The notes under the pieces were generated by a model, which saw only the letters and a program-made list of their open reading frames with translations, was not told the origin of the DNA and did no database searches. A stretch of 64,000 nucleotides of DNA from Paraspadella gotoi. Taxonomy: Eukaryota; Chaetognatha. Within the stretch, counting starts at the first letter, position 1, and the number at the start of each line of letters is the position of its first letter. A program made the translations under genes and the position numbers. Positions 32,901 to 43,619 of this stretch are shown one piece after another. Where the stretch lies: assembly GCA_051294375.1 (NCBI GenBank), contig CM119271.1:16558681-16622680 (forward strand). Direction: 5' to 3'.

Positions 32901-33928
32901 GAAGTGAAGAAAGAAGAAACCAAAGAGGCTAAGAAGGAGGAAGTGAAAGAGGCCAAGAAGGAGGAAGCCAAAGAGGCCAAGAAGGAGGAAGCCAAAGTGG
33001 CCAAGAAGGAGGAAGCCAAAGTGGCCAAGGAGGAAGCTAAAGAAGCCAAGAAAGAAGAAAACGCCGCGGAGGATCCAAAGGTTGAAATCGGGTTAATGTT
33101 TATTGAATTATATTTGAGTTTTTTTAGACTAAAAAATGTTTTATTTTTTTTTAATATAACTATTAATTTTTTTTAAAGCTTTAAAGCTTATAAATAATCT
33201 TATAACCATGTATATTATTGGGAAGCAAAGCATTTTGGGAATTTGAAAGTCTTGATTAAAAGTTTGAATGGTTATGAAGGATGAACCGACCTTAGTCTGT
33301 CCAAAGTCAGGGGTAATATAGACTATGAAATTGGTACAACCAATATAAAAATTATCCATTCATTTAATAAATAAGCTATCTTGCCCCTGACTATTGACTC
33401 TAGTATAGCTCATTTATTGGATGAAAGAATTATTTTTACACAGTTGTAATTTAATGCATATTAATCAATTAAATTTTGATATAACTTTAATATATCCTTG
33501 CTTTTCAGAAAACGCCGGAAGCCAGTGCAGATACCCCGGCAGACGCCTCAGACGCCGTAGAGCCCGCCGCTGAGCCCGCCGCTGAGCCCGCCGCTGAGCC
33601 CGCCGCCGCCGACAAATCCCATAAAAAGTCGAACTTTCTCGGGCGCCTCAAATTCTGGCAGAAAAAGGATAAGAGCGAAAAGGAAAAATCGGTAAAAACG
33701 AAAAGCAAGAAGGAAAAGAAGAAGGCAGCTGCCGACGCGGCTGCCGACGCGGCGCCGGAGGAAGAGACCGCTCAGCCGAACGGCGCCGCCGTGGCCGTGG
33801 ATAACGGCGCAAAGGACTCGAAGGAAGGCGCCGAGGACGAAGTCAAAACGGAAGGTGGCGCTGCGAACGAGAAAACCGACGGGGAAGCGAAAGGAATTTT
33901 GAAAAATGTGGAAGACGTCGCTGCTTGA
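29560..33928 (+). CDS. Ala-Glu-Lys repeat protein with basic-aromatic patch, two coding exons
   Basis: The ATG at 29560 sits in a strong context (AACCATGG), four bases after a good acceptor (TTCTTCTCTTTCAG), so a 5' UTR intron is likely. Exon 1 (29560-33080) starts with a Thr/Ala/Ser-rich ~60 residues, then hundreds of AAEKAAKEK-type residues, then [11 protein letters not shown] repeats and PKVEI up to the donor CAAAG|GTTGAA. Exon 2 (33509-33928, TTTTCAG acceptor, phase 0) adds AAEPAAEP repeats, a patch [19 protein letters not shown] and an acidic Ala/Gly-rich tail ending KNVEDVAA. A long single helix or coiled coil is expected. The patch recalls the MARCKS effector region and the composition recalls MARCKS/BASP1, but there is no N-terminal Gly for myristoylation, so the assignment is only by resemblance. 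Exon 1 is broken by about ten indels between 29950 and 31400; from ~31400 to 33080 the frame is intact. Confidence 0.6.
30063..31480 (+). repeat. Higher-order tandem repeat (~470 bp x 3) with frame breaks
   Basis: AAGGAAGCGGC(T/G)GAAAAAGCT starts copies at 30063, 30541 and 31007, each followed by the same order of short 24-36-bp units. Comparing copies shows single-base differences that shift the frame: e.g. one A lost at ~30104, an extra A at ~30172, a G lost at ~30299, GCAGTCTGAG at ~30986, a G lost at ~31397. Either consensus errors in a hard-to-assemble array or real decay. Confidence 0.7.
31398..33080 (+). CDS. Intact repeat frame of the Ala-Glu-Lys gene to the donor
   Basis: About 560 residues of [16 protein letters not shown]-type repeat with VAKKA, FAAEKAA variants, then a less repetitive segment with [20 protein letters not shown] and [16 protein letters not shown], then [11 protein letters not shown] repeats. 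Frame agrees with exon 2. Confidence 0.7.
33081..33508 (+). other. Intron of the Ala-Glu-Lys gene with a 325-bp repeat fragment
   Basis: GTTGAA...TTTTCAG, 428 nt. 33250-33300 (reverse) and 33323-33395 (forward) are parts of the 325-bp family placed head to head, showing insertion into this intron. Confidence 0.6.
33509..33928 (+). CDS. Last coding exon of the Ala-Glu-Lys gene
   Basis: 139 residues and [23 protein letters not shown], three AAEP repeats, the basic-aromatic patch, [20 protein letters not shown] and an acidic C terminus. Codon use is markedly CG-richer than exon 1. The minus-strand frame over it is a shadow. Confidence 0.65.
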   Translation, partial: KTPEASADTPADASDAVEPAAEPAAEPAAEPAAADKSHKKSNFLGRLKFWQKKDKSEKEKSVKTKSKKEKKKAAADAAADAAPEEETAQPNGAAVAVDNGAKDSKEGAEDEVKTEGGAANEKTDGEAKGILKNVEDVAA

Positions 33929-34217
33929 AGAGAGAGTATTTGTAATTTATGTAAAAATTATTGTAATTATTTATTTTATCATTTTTTAAAATATTTTTTC
34001 TCTAAGCTAATTAAAAAAAAATCATTAGAAAAATCATCGATTTTCCGGACAAATATTATAATTTAAAACATATATTATATAGTTCACACTATTAATTTTT
34101 TTCATCAGTATTAAAGAAAATCTTTTAAACTTAGGTCGTTTTATTCTTGTTCGGATTTTTTAGGAAAAAACTTTATGATCTTTTTTAAACATTTATTTTT
34201 CACAAATTTATTTCAGA

Positions 34218-34223
34218 AATAAA
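34218..34223 (+). promoter_or_regulatory. Possible polyadenylation signal
   Basis: AATAAA, 290 nt after the stop at 33928; the first AATAAA downstream in this strand. Confidence 0.3.
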
Positions 34224-35426
34224 CGGAATCCCGACCAGTAATCCCAGGGACGAGAGGAAAGGACGAACCTTCGCTTATCTTCAATAGTAGTTAACTAATT
34301 TAATAATTAATTAAAGTATAAAAATTAAATTTACTTAATAAATATCTTCATTTTTTTCGTCTTTTCTCTCTCTCGTAACTCGGAGGTTCTCGACTTAATT
34401 TTCCGCGCTCGAATCTGATACTCTCCATGTTGTAATGACGGATACTGTAATAATGCCGCGTTCCACTGTAACGAGTAAATACTTTACGCCACAACCTGAT
34501 TTCACGTTTTTATCTACTTTCATAATGATTTTTATATATTTCTCCAGTATTGTAGAAAAGGCCTTTTCAAACCAACTTATTTTAGTAACTAATTTACTTT
34601 AAATCATTCTATTATTGAAAAACAAACGTACGTTTAACTTAAAACTTAAAAACCCGGTGTGAGTAGACCAAATTAGATTTAAAGTATTCAAATTGTCCCT
34701 TTTTTTTTTCTCGTTCATTAACGTTGATAACCCCCACTCGTTTCTGTACACTTTGTTTAATGTAAATATACCTGGTGAACTGATTATTAAATTCTTTACG
34801 TCTCATGAAAACAAAACTACACAGTTTCTTTGTAAGAATTTTTTAAAAAAGTAATTCACCGTAAACAAGCAGCTCAAGTTTGAGCGAAATAAGGTTTAAT
34901 CTAGAAAATCCTCCGCTAGGATTCGAAAAAGCGATGATAAGGAAAACAAAAGGGAAGCGATTTTAGATTTTTAGAAAAGAGATTATTATTAATATTATTA
35001 TATTATATTATATTATTATATTTTATTATATTATTAATATTATATTATTAATATTATATTATTAATATTAAAATTGTTTTGAGGCGACGGTCAAAAATCT
35101 GAATCTCCCTTTGTCGGTCTGTCGGTCTATCGGTCTTTATTTCCTCTGTCTAAATCGAGAAAAGAATCTACGAAAAAATAATCAAGTATGAAATGTACAT
35201 ATAAAGATGCATAGTTTATGTATTTGAGATTTATATCTCAAATACATTATATGATTATGAGCGAAATTCGAGAGCAAATAAAAATGAAGATTTAGGTTAC
35301 AATAAATGAAAAATTGTTTCTAATTAATGTTAAATTTTTTAACCATAATGTTTAATAATCTGAAATAGTAAAGAAGGGAATTATACAAAGTTTTACAAAC
35401 ACATTTTTTCCAATCCGTTAATTTAG
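34224..35426. other. AT-rich intergenic, (ATT)n, small hairpin
   Basis: (TTATTA)n at 34985-35070. GTATTTGAGATTTATATCTC followed by AAATACA at 35220-35246 forms a short perfect hairpin. No gene seen. Confidence 0.5.
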
Positions 35427-36110
35427 ATCCCGGCTCTATAATTCACTTTGTCGGTCCGTCGGTCCGCCCCCCAATATTGTCGGGCACTAACTTATATCAT
35501 GTCAGAACATCGAATTATGATAAATTATGCAAAAAAAAGAAGTCCGTCCGTCTGTCCGTCCGTCCGTACGTCCGTACGTCCATCCGTCCGTCCGTCCGGC
35601 CCACCTTAGAAAAAACACCAATTACTCGTGATTGGATGGTATTGTAAATCGCTTAGCGATTTCTTACCCCCCGAACAAATTGACAAATTTTGGGCCTGCT
35701 CCCTTTTTTTTTTTTTTTCAATTTTTTTTTTTTTTTTTTTTCCCGTCTTTGTAACTTTTGTTACCTACAACGAGGAGTTTGTCTCTTACTTTTTCTACTA
35801 TGAGCATTTTCCTTTTACTTTCTATAGAAATTTGCTCTTATGTCTGCACCCACTAGATCTTCACTTGCATCGCTTTACACAAAATAGCAATTTTTTTTTG
35901 CCTGTTTGGTCTTAATAAAACAGATGCTCACAACAAAAGAGCATATTTCTGAAACAAAAGAACGTCCATTAAAATCTTCTTAGTATTTTCACCCTATTTA
36001 CTAGAGGGCTTTACAAAGCAGGAGGTCTTTTGTAAGACAAAGGAACATTCATGCCCTTCCTGTCTGCACCCCACTAGATCTTCACTTGCACCTGCTTTCA
36101 ACAAAATAGA
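35427..36110 (-). repeat. Composite 0.9-kb repeat fragment and a second interspersed repeat
   Basis: 35427-35640 is the 3' end of the composite family in reverse (CTCTATAATTCACTTTGTCG...). 35750-36110 is the reverse of the repeat at 46210-46480 and 46770-46920 (CACTAGATCTTCACTTGCAT, GAGTTTGTCTCTTACTTTTT) and itself contains two partial copies. The plus-strand frame at 35628 is not a gene. Confidence 0.65.
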
Positions 36111-36427
36111 ATTAGAAAATAGAAATAGAAAAAAAAAGGAAATAATATTGCTTGTGCCTCTGTAGTTTCGATCACGTTGGCTGACTTAGTCTTATTTAAA
36201 TAACGTTCAGTTTTTGGAACAGGTTGGCGAGTCTTATTTATCACAAACCAATTGGCGACGAGGACGGAGATAAAATGTTTGTTTCATAAAAAGGGAGGTG
36301 TGAAATTATTCTTTAATTTCGAGATTAAATATTACAAAACCGTGAATATAAAATCAATTAAAATAAACCCCAACGCGAGTTAAAACGTGAACGTTCTAGA
36401 GCACGACTTTCTCTCTCTAAAACATGC

Positions 36428-36613
36428 CTAAAGGTTAAAAATAAGACGGATACCAATTGTCCCCCTTTTTCCCCTTTCTTCGGCGACTGAATCAGTTGTA
36501 AAACTTTTCCCTATTATTTGGGCCGTCTCGATCGCGATGTCGTCCGCGGTGACTCCGCGGACGTTGACTTTCATTCCGCGCGACACGCACGCATCGGCCG
36601 CCACGAGCGTCAA
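36428..36613 (-). CDS. Coding-like fragment in CG-rich island, unknown
   Basis: Minus frame reads LVAADACVSRGMKVNVRGVT then ADDIAIETAQIIGKSFTTDS. The island is far CG-richer than its surroundings and holds a perfect GTCCGCGG-AGTCA-CCGCGGAC hairpin (36536-36556). No splice sites or homologue recognised; could be an orphan exon. Confidence 0.3.
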   Translation of the reverse strand: MTLVAADACVSRGMKVNVRGVTADDIAIETAQIIGKSFTTDSVAEERGKRGTIGIRLIFNL

Positions 36614-36830
36614 AACAAATATAATATAATATAATATATATATAGTATATATAATATATTATTAATTAATTAATTAATAGAAAAAATAATAAGTATATCA
36701 TTTCATGTAAAATTAAATTAAATAATTAATAGAAAATAGAAATAGAAAAAAAGAATAATTAATTAATTAAATTAATTAATTAATTAATAATTAATTAATT
36801 TATTGATGTTTTTTAAAACCACTAAGCAGT
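36614..36830. repeat. (TATA)n and (AATT)n low complexity
   Basis: TATAATATA run at 36620-36660 and TTAATTAA runs at 36660-36800. Confidence 0.85.
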
Positions 36831-36968
36831 TTAAATATGGGTGGGTGATGTCACGTGATTTACTTACCTTATGTGGCACAATAAGTAAAAATTTTTTTAT
36901 TAATCATTTTCTTTTAGTCGCGGTCACTCGATTTCCTATTTTTCTGGCACTTAGCAAATCTTTTTTTT

Positions 36969-37313
36969 ATGGGAGTGCCCCGTTTTAAAAGCCGTATTTA
37001 TTTTTTATTTCAATGTTTATTCATGTTTTATTTGCCTATTTATTTCGTACTTCTGACTATGTCGGCCTTGACGCATAGGAGCGCCTTTGTGGACGGAGTT
37101 CCTCTTGCTTTGCTCGGCTTGACGTCCGTCTCGGTCGCAAAGTATCGGGTGGAAGGGTGTTTTTTCATGGCTGGCGGCACACTGCCTCATTTTTCAAAAG
37201 ACCTCCAGCGTTTAACGCCCTGCCTCCTTCCTCGTCCGCCTATCTCCTACACACTGCCTGATTATAAAATCGCGACAAATCCCACCACCCCCGATTTAGT
37301 GTCACCAATTTAA
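36969..37313 (+). CDS. Open frame in CG-richer island, unknown
   Basis: The downstream part reads THRSAFVDGVPLALLGLTSV, SVAKYRVEGCFFMAGGTLPH, then Pro/Leu-rich sequence and stop. The minus strand is also open (KHPSTRYFATETDVKPSKAR), so strand is uncertain. No homologue recognised. Confidence 0.22.
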   Translation: MGVPRFKSRIYFLFQCLFMFYLPIYFVLLTMSALTHRSAFVDGVPLALLGLTSVSVAKYRVEGCFFMAGGTLPHFSKDLQRLTPCLLPRPPISYTLPDYKIATNPTTPDLVSPI

Positions 37314-37689
37314 TGATTAGTCTAGCTCGAAAAAATATTCTAATTGTTTTTACTTTTGCTTTAATAATAATGACATCAAACGTTTATATAATTATTAAAC
37401 ATTGATATAATTTAAACATCATATTTTTAAGAATTTTTCTTGTTTTGCGTTAAATATTTATATTTACTAATATATTTAAGAATATGTTCCTAAACTACAT
37501 ATGGCAAACACATTTTGTCCTTTTTGCTTGTCAGGGGTTGGTTTCCTCATTTTCTCATTGCATAATAAAAGAAGGGAATAATAAAGGGAAAAGAGCGCGT
37601 TGTTTTTATTTAACTACTTTGCGGTTATTATACGTATTTTTATCTCTCTCTCTTTTTCTTTCTTTCTTCTCTCTCACTCTCTCTTCTCT

Positions 37690-37724
<35 letters not shown>

Positions 37725-37830
37725 TAGCTGCTCTCTCTCTTCTCTGTAGAGAACTTGGCTCTCCCGCGTCACAGGTAGGAATGTTCGTCGTGAGAGAGGC
37801 TCAACTGCATTGACAAACTCCCGAACGATT
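37314..37830. other. AT-rich DNA and (CT)n
   Basis: AT-rich to 37640, CT runs at 37645-37742, then a short mixed segment. No gene. Confidence 0.5.
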
Positions 37831-37839
37831 CTCTTCAAA

Positions 37840-38240
37840 AGCAAACCAAATAATAAAAATCTTAAAAGAATAGGATCGAGCCTGCCTTCATTGGCATAAC
37901 CAAATACTTGAAGTGGAAATTCAAACAAAAAATACTTAAATCCAAATGTAATATGAAAATATCAAGCTATTTCAAGATGAAAGCCATATCTAAATTTTTA
38001 ACTTACATGATCGGATCACACTTTTGTAAAACTGATATAATTCGCGCGAGGATCTTCATTGGCACGATCACATCGAAACGGGACCAATGAGAAGACAGGC
38101 TTCTTGCCATCGGGAAAGACCCGTGTCGATGATCCAATTGTACTTATAAATACTGGACTTTTTGTATAGATATCTGTCCAAATTCTACACCGTTCTTCCT
38201 TGTTGACTTTCAGAATAAAATCCACTTTTGGTTTCATGTT
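37840..38240 (-). pseudogene. Degenerate copy A of an unknown gene segment
   Basis: Minus frame 38237-38016 reads MKPKVDFILKVNKEERCRIW and GKKPVFSLVPFRCDRANEDP. Nucleotide similarity to 44930-45215 extends from ACATGAAACCAAAAGTGGAT through ATTGGATCATCGACACGGG and CTTCTCATTGGTCC, but the two copies are shifted relative to each other by several indels. The segment 37900-38040 also resembles 13000-13110 in the HEPN-NACHT-Kelch intron. Confidence 0.4.
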
Positions 38241-38428
38241 AGAAATCTCTGTTACTTACTTAAATGAGAGAGACAGGGCGCGAGAAACCGGGTTAAAAGA
38301 GAGAGAGGGCGAACGAAGTCGTACGTCAACTTGGTCCGGTCATCGTGTCAGTTCCTCGACCTCTGGTTGTCGTAGTCTTTGTCGTCGCCCTCCGTCGGTC
38401 TCGTGCCCTTTTTCTCTTCACACACACA

Positions 38429-38475
<47 letters not shown>

Positions 38476-39636
38476 CTAATGGATTGTAATGTTTTTTATT
38501 CATTAGTTGCTTCAATGATTGATTGAATTATTGATTAAAATGACGATCAAAGAGGATATAATATTAGACAAGACAAAAATAACAAGACAACATAATACCC
38601 CAACCAGAAAAATAAAAAACAAGTTTGAGGCAAACATTGATATTTCTGAGGAGGTTTCTGGATGGGTTTACTGGGATGAGCTTTCTTTTCTCCATAAAAA
38701 CTGAAAATAACGAAAAATTCCACTTTAACCCTTATATCAGACTGTAATCTCAGGCAGCTTTTAAACATGAATGTATTTCTGTTTATTAACCAAAAACCTT
38801 CGTAAACGAATTCGTCAAATAAAATATGAAAGAAATTTAAAATCCTAGTTCTTTTTTGTTATTTCTTGGAATTGAAAGTTTCATTGTTTAAGATTGGTTT
38901 CTCTCTTAAAAATACAAAATCGCTAAAAATCCGCATTAACCAGTTATTACTGAACCTTTGCTACCTGTTCAACCTGACATATGATATTTAGGTTCAGATA
39001 ACCTGGTGATTGTTAAACGAGATACCAGAAAGTCAGAAAAGAAAATCTGGAAAACCTATTCATTTCTTTGTTATTTTCGAGAGATTGACATGTCAACTGG
39101 TAAGGTATATTTCTTTCCTAAAAACTCAAAACAGCAAAACCCAATAGCTCCATTAATAGCCAAAACCGATACTAACTATAATATTATTTATTCGAATTTT
39201 TAAATAATAAACCTGTTTAAACGAGTAACTGCAGAACAAATTTTAAATTCTTAAACATAGTTAATTTCTTATATATTTTGCCGTCTAATGTGTAGTGGTT
39301 GAATACCTGTTTTTGAAAAATCAAAATCTCTCTTAGATTTAAAAAATGGCAATGATCGCATCAGACACAGGACTTAAGTAAAACCTTCCTTTGTCTAATA
39401 AATCTATAGATATTATTAGCAGTGATAAACCTGGTAAACGGGTGACATTAAGTAAAAAAATGGTTTTTTGTAAAATTTTTCAATGTTAAAATATACATTG
39501 AAAAGTAATGTTAAAGAAAAAAATTATATTACTTTATACGTGTGAAAAATAACATTTGTCCTTATCACATATCCAAGGAAGACAATCAGCTTTCGAACGC
39601 CGTATCATTTTTATGCAATTAACATAGTATAATAAA
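38241..39636. other. (CT)n and AT-rich intergenic
   Basis: 38270-38410 is CG-richer (ACTTGGTCCGGTCATCGTG resembles 12388-12408). CT run 38425-38475. 38500-39636 is AT-rich with several AAACCTGGTAAACGAG-like echoes but no gene. Confidence 0.45.
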
Positions 39637-39906
39637 ATGACAGTTGCAAAAAAAAAAGAATTGATTTTAGTCAGAAGAAAAGAAAGAAAGTACGAGTTTT
39701 ACCGATCTTTCTTCAAAAAAGCCCGCAAGACCATCTATACTTATCAGATTTGCCTATCAAATCGAAATTCGAATGACATGACTTTTTTCACTCCGATTTT
39801 GAATCTTTTTTTTTTTCCTGGGAGTCTGAGGCACCGTGGGCGGGGAGGTTCGTGGGAGGCTTGTCGTGCGGCGGAAAGTCAGCCGTTCCAGCCTTCTCTC
39901 GTTTGA
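39637..39906 (+). CDS. Open frame, lysine-rich N-terminus, unknown
   Basis: ATG frame MTVAKKKELILVRRKERKYE then FYRSFFKKARKTIYTYQICL. The last ~30 codons overlap the minus-strand frame below, so only one can be real there. No homologue recognised. Confidence 0.2.
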   Translation: MTVAKKKELILVRRKERKYEFYRSFFKKARKTIYTYQICLSNRNSNDMTFFTPILNLFFFPGSLRHRGRGGSWEACRAAESQPFQPSLV

Positions 39907-40045
39907 CCATTCTCGTAACTTGACCTTTTTCAAATCTCGATTTTGCCTTTTTCCAAGTATCGAATTTAGCGTTTTTGTTATGTAAAAGAAATTTTAGGTT
40001 TTTCGTGTATCCATCGGAAGTTTTTAGATTTTCGCTTTTCAGCAT
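39788..40045 (-). CDS. Coding-like frame, Lys-rich with Pro-rich end, unknown
   Basis: ATG frame of 85 residues: MLKSENLKTSDGYTKNLKFL, then KKAKSRFEKGQVTRMVKREK and PPHDKPPTNLPAHGASDSQE. Balanced composition with no simple repeat. A second minus-strand open piece (FKFVASARKIVVTIERPRRT) lies at about 40175-40290. Could be a single small gene or exons of one; no family recognised. Confidence 0.35.
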   Translation of the reverse strand: MLKSENLKTSDGYTKNLKFLLHNKNAKFDTWKKAKSRFEKGQVTRMVKREKAGTADFPPHDKPPTNLPAHGASDSQEKKKDSKSE

Positions 40046-40190
40046 CCGAATTTCTTTTTTATTCGTTGGTATTTAGGGTCGCGTGGCCATCGACATCGAT
40101 TCATCGTCATGGCTCCGTAAACTTTACAAAGACATTGTTTTCGTGTTTTGTGCTCGTTAACATCCGGTTTCGGCGGCTTTTGAGGTGAAC

Positions 40191-40313
40191 ATGACTCCGG
40201 TTCGTCGTGGACGCTCGATCGTGACTACGATTTTTCGGGCTGAGGCTACGAATTTAAAGTTCCCGTTGATGCATGCTGAACTTGTGCGGCGGACATTTTT
40301 TGAAAATAATTAA
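40191..40313 (+). CDS. 40-codon ORF, unknown
   Basis: MTPVRRGRSIVTTIFRAEAT then NLKFPLMHAELVRRTFFENN-stop. The opposite strand is also open, so strand is uncertain. Confidence 0.2.
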   Translation: MTPVRRGRSIVTTIFRAEATNLKFPLMHAELVRRTFFENN

Positions 40314-41875
40314 TGTGTACTTTACGTTTTTTCATATATTTTTAGTTTTAATAATATATTTATTTTTAGGTAATTTTTGTTATTTTTTGTGTTTGGTTGT
40401 TTCGGCGGTGTTAACCTAATTTACATCGATCGTACGGCCTCGATTATCTCGGTTTAAAGTGTTATTTTCTCGATCATGCCTTTTTTCTCAGATCTTCGCG
40501 ACTTTACGCTCGGAGAGATGTAATTTAGGATTATTCCCCCCGTTTCCCTTTCAAGCTTACAAATTAAAAACTATTATAGTTCTCCCTTTGTATTTTTTGG
40601 GACATCGATTTTTTTGCTAATTTTTTATTCGAAAAAGTTTTTCCTTTTTGTACGAACCGTCTCCGTTCGTGGCGGTGGGTACGGGGCGGCATGGTATGTG
40701 TTCTCTAATGAATTCGTTAGGTAGTGTTGTACTAGGCTATTTGTGTCGTGTTGTCCTTTTTGAGTAAATTTGATATTGGTTCGGTTGGCTTATTTTAAGT
40801 ACTTTGGCTGCCGCAGCTTTCACGATTTTCATGGTAAACGAATCTCTCTCTTGCGATTCTATTGCATGTTGTTATATGAAGATTGTGTATTTTTTTTATG
40901 TGTTTTTATTTTTGCTTTTTTTTTATAGAGCTAGTTATGTGGACTATGTGATTTTTTAGATGCATATTTTATTAGTTCCTATTTAATTGTGAGTTATAAA
41001 TAATTTCATAAAAAACTCCTAGAACAAAAATATTAAATATATATCACTATTTGGCCAGTACTGATCTCTACTTGTCAATATAACCTTATTTTAGCTGTAC
41101 TTTAATTAAAATGAGAAAAATGCCACCATTTAGACAAATTAAATGAACCAAAAGCAAAGAAAGACAAACGTCCACATATCAAATTTTTCTATGTAATAAT
41201 AACAGTTTTAAATTCAATTATTTAGAATAATAGTAAAAAACGCTGAAATATTGAAATAAAATAATATTCAAATAATAAAAAAATAATGAAGATTGTAAGG
41301 TTATTTGAACACTTGTTTTTCTTCCTAACTCTATTGATAAAACTACAATTATATTCCAAGTTAATGACCGTCAGTAAATTCTCAGTTTCATAGTAACATT
41401 AAATCCGATTAAAACCATTTTATTAATTTTAATAAAGAAAATAAAACGCAAATAATATATTTAACACTAAAAGACCCAAATTAGTTTACTGACATGTAAA
41501 TAAACAGTCTTAATTTATTCAGTTAATTTATGTGCATAGTTAAAATTAAATTAAATTAATGTAATATTAGTAAGAGAAATATGATAATCATGATTATAGT
41601 ATTTTAATTTATTTAATTGTCTTCTATATATAGATTATTAATAGAAAAAAGAAATTAAGCTATTATTTCCTCATTTTCATCTGGTAATTATTACTAAACT
41701 TTTTATATTTGGAATTAGAGGATAAACAGAAATGAAAGAAAAAGAAGATAAGAAAGTAGTGATCATATTCATGTATAGCAAATTTAAAATTAAATTATTA
41801 ACGTGAGAAAAGAAAGAAAAAACAATATAAATTAATTAATTAATTAATTAATGTTTTTACAATGACTTTGTTCCA
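40314..41875. other. AT-rich intergenic, nothing recognised
   Basis: 40370-40760 has scattered CG-containing words and T-runs; 40900-41875 is very AT-rich. No repeat family or gene seen. Confidence 0.5.
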
Positions 41876-41879
41876 AGCG

Positions 41880-42235
41880 TTAATAGATCCCGCTCTATAA
41901 TTCACTGTTGTCGTCCGTCGGTCCGCCCGCCCTCAATAAATTGTCACGCAACGAAAACTTAATAGTATGTATACATCGATATGAATAAATTATGGCAAAA
42001 AAAAGAATTCGTAATTAATCAATTTGTCAATTAATTAATCAATGATTAATTAATCAGTCAAATAATCAATCAAAACAAACATTTCGGATCAAATTAATTA
42101 ATTAATTGCCTAATTAATTAAATAATTAACTTGAATTAAGTAATTATTAATTAATTAATTAATTATTAAATAATTAATTAATTACCGATAATGATCGTGG
42201 GCAAATCCGACATTGTTTGCTCAAACTTGTTAACA
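41880..42235 (-). repeat. Composite 0.9-kb repeat, internally deleted copy
   Basis: 3' end (CTCTATAATTCACTGTTGTC) and 5' end (GGGCAAATCCGACATTGTTT) are present with only the (AATTA)n core between them. Confidence 0.75.
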
Positions 42236-42351
42236 TGTAAATCCAAACTTTTTTCATGTTTTTATAGAAAAAAATGACTGTACTTTTGTTTCCCCATTCC
42301 CGTTAATGTGGGATTGAGCGACATCTTTCAGCCGTATTGGCTAAACCTTCT

Positions 42352-42700
42352 ATGGAACAAAAAGACAAGGAGGAAAGTGAAATTCATACTATTTTGTTTT
42401 ATCTTTTATCCTCGAAAGATAAAGATTTGCACTCTCCTCACTATTCCACATCTACCTATCTATCTAACCACCGTTTTGTTTGAACAACAAGGTGATTCGA
42501 TACTTCTCCTCCCTTTCCCCCTAATGGTTGTAAACAAAAGGGGAAAACGCGGTCGAGTTAATTTTCGCCGCTTGGGGGCGAAAAAAGTTTCTTCGTCATT
42601 GTCAAACAAAAGGCGGTCGCGCTTTATATATCAATGGGAATTGCGTAATCTCTTTAGTAAATATTTGCTAATGAGATTTATCCTTTTACCCTAACGTAAT
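42352..42700 (+). CDS. Short coding-like frames, possible degenerate gene
   Basis: ATG at 42352 gives 43 residues MEQKDKEESEIHTILFYLLS, SKDKDLHSPHYSTSTYLSN. A different frame downstream (to 42694) reads NKRGKRGRVNFRRLGAKKVS. The change of frame suggests decay. Nothing recognised. Confidence 0.22.
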
Positions 42701-42865
42701 ATTTATATTGATTTATTTTTATCAACAGAAATAATTACAGGGCTTGTAATGTATAAATTGTATATATTGGAAGTAAGGAGATATTTTATTATTAGTTTTT
42801 TATGAGTGAGTATTAGTATCCCCTTAATCAAATACTTGCATTAAAAGCATTAAATACTCCGACTT

Positions 42866-43060
42866 ATGAAATTGGTAAAATTAATATAAAATTATTGATT
42901 TAACAAACAAGCTATCTTAGAGACTTTGGAAAGGGCTTGTGGGTTACAAGATAATAATATATATCTCTCACTCTCTGGTTTATTAACTCCCAGAGTGCTT
43001 GGTTTTCCTATCAATAAGGTGTTAGGATATTTTAAAAATTGTTTCATGAGTCGAGGTAAA
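42866..43060 (+). repeat. 325-bp repeat, diverged partial copy
   Basis: TATGAAATTGGTAAAATTAA, CAAACAAGCTATCTTAGAGA, CTCCCAGAGTGCTTGGTTTT and ATCAATAAGG in family order with a deletion in the middle. Confidence 0.7.
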
Positions 43061-43094
43061 GCGAATAAGAAGGTGTTTTTATTCATATTGAAGA

Positions 43095-43369
43095 GACTGT
43101 GGTGGTATATTCACACCGCCTCACGTCCGTCATCCTTCAGCCAAATCCATTGGCTCAGAGGGGGAACACACCATCCCAAGCGTAGTGTTCCATCCACAGT
43201 CCTAACGACTTCCCTCTGCGTTGGCAAAGCGAGACCGTCCTAGGGTAACCGCGCCAGTGACTGGAGGCGTCACTGAGGGTCGGAAGCCCCCAAAGCCAAC
43301 AGTGAGATGCCCCATCCCAATGGGCATCACAGGCAACCCGGCTGTTGCCATAAGACAGTAATTATTGTT
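43095..43369. other. GC-richer repeat-like block next to the SINE
   Basis: Contains short hairpins (GGCAACCCGGCTGTTGCC, 43331-43348). It abuts the tRNA-derived SINE and may be part of a longer composite SINE. The open plus frame across it is not supported. Confidence 0.3.
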
Positions 43370-43590
43370 ATGTGTTAGTGACAGAACCGTTCAATATAAG
43401 CAGTCCCTGAGCTTCGGATCAGACTGTAACACCATGTTACAGGCGGGTTAAGCGCCCCGTCCCTCTTAACTGCCAGACGACCACCGGGCGAGAACCCCGG
43501 ACCTTTGGGTTGGGAGGCGAATGACTTGCCTCCGGCACCAATGGCCGCTGATGAACGGTTGGTGGATTTTTAGTCCACCATAATATCCTA
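43370..43590 (-). mobile_element. tRNA-derived SINE, second copy
   Basis: Same sequence order as 10436-10650. B-box-like GGTTCTCGCCC at 43496-43486 on the minus strand is closer to the tRNA consensus than in the first copy. Shared body includes ACAGAACCGTTCAATATAAG. Confidence 0.72.
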
Positions 43591-43619
43591 TTAATGAATC
43601 AGATGAGTACAATATTATT

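Noticed and set aside
31883-33049. 388-residue minus-strand frame, Ala/Phe/Ser-rich
   Set aside because: It is the antisense of the AAEKAAKEK repeat; the plus strand has the start, splice sites and a C-terminal exon.
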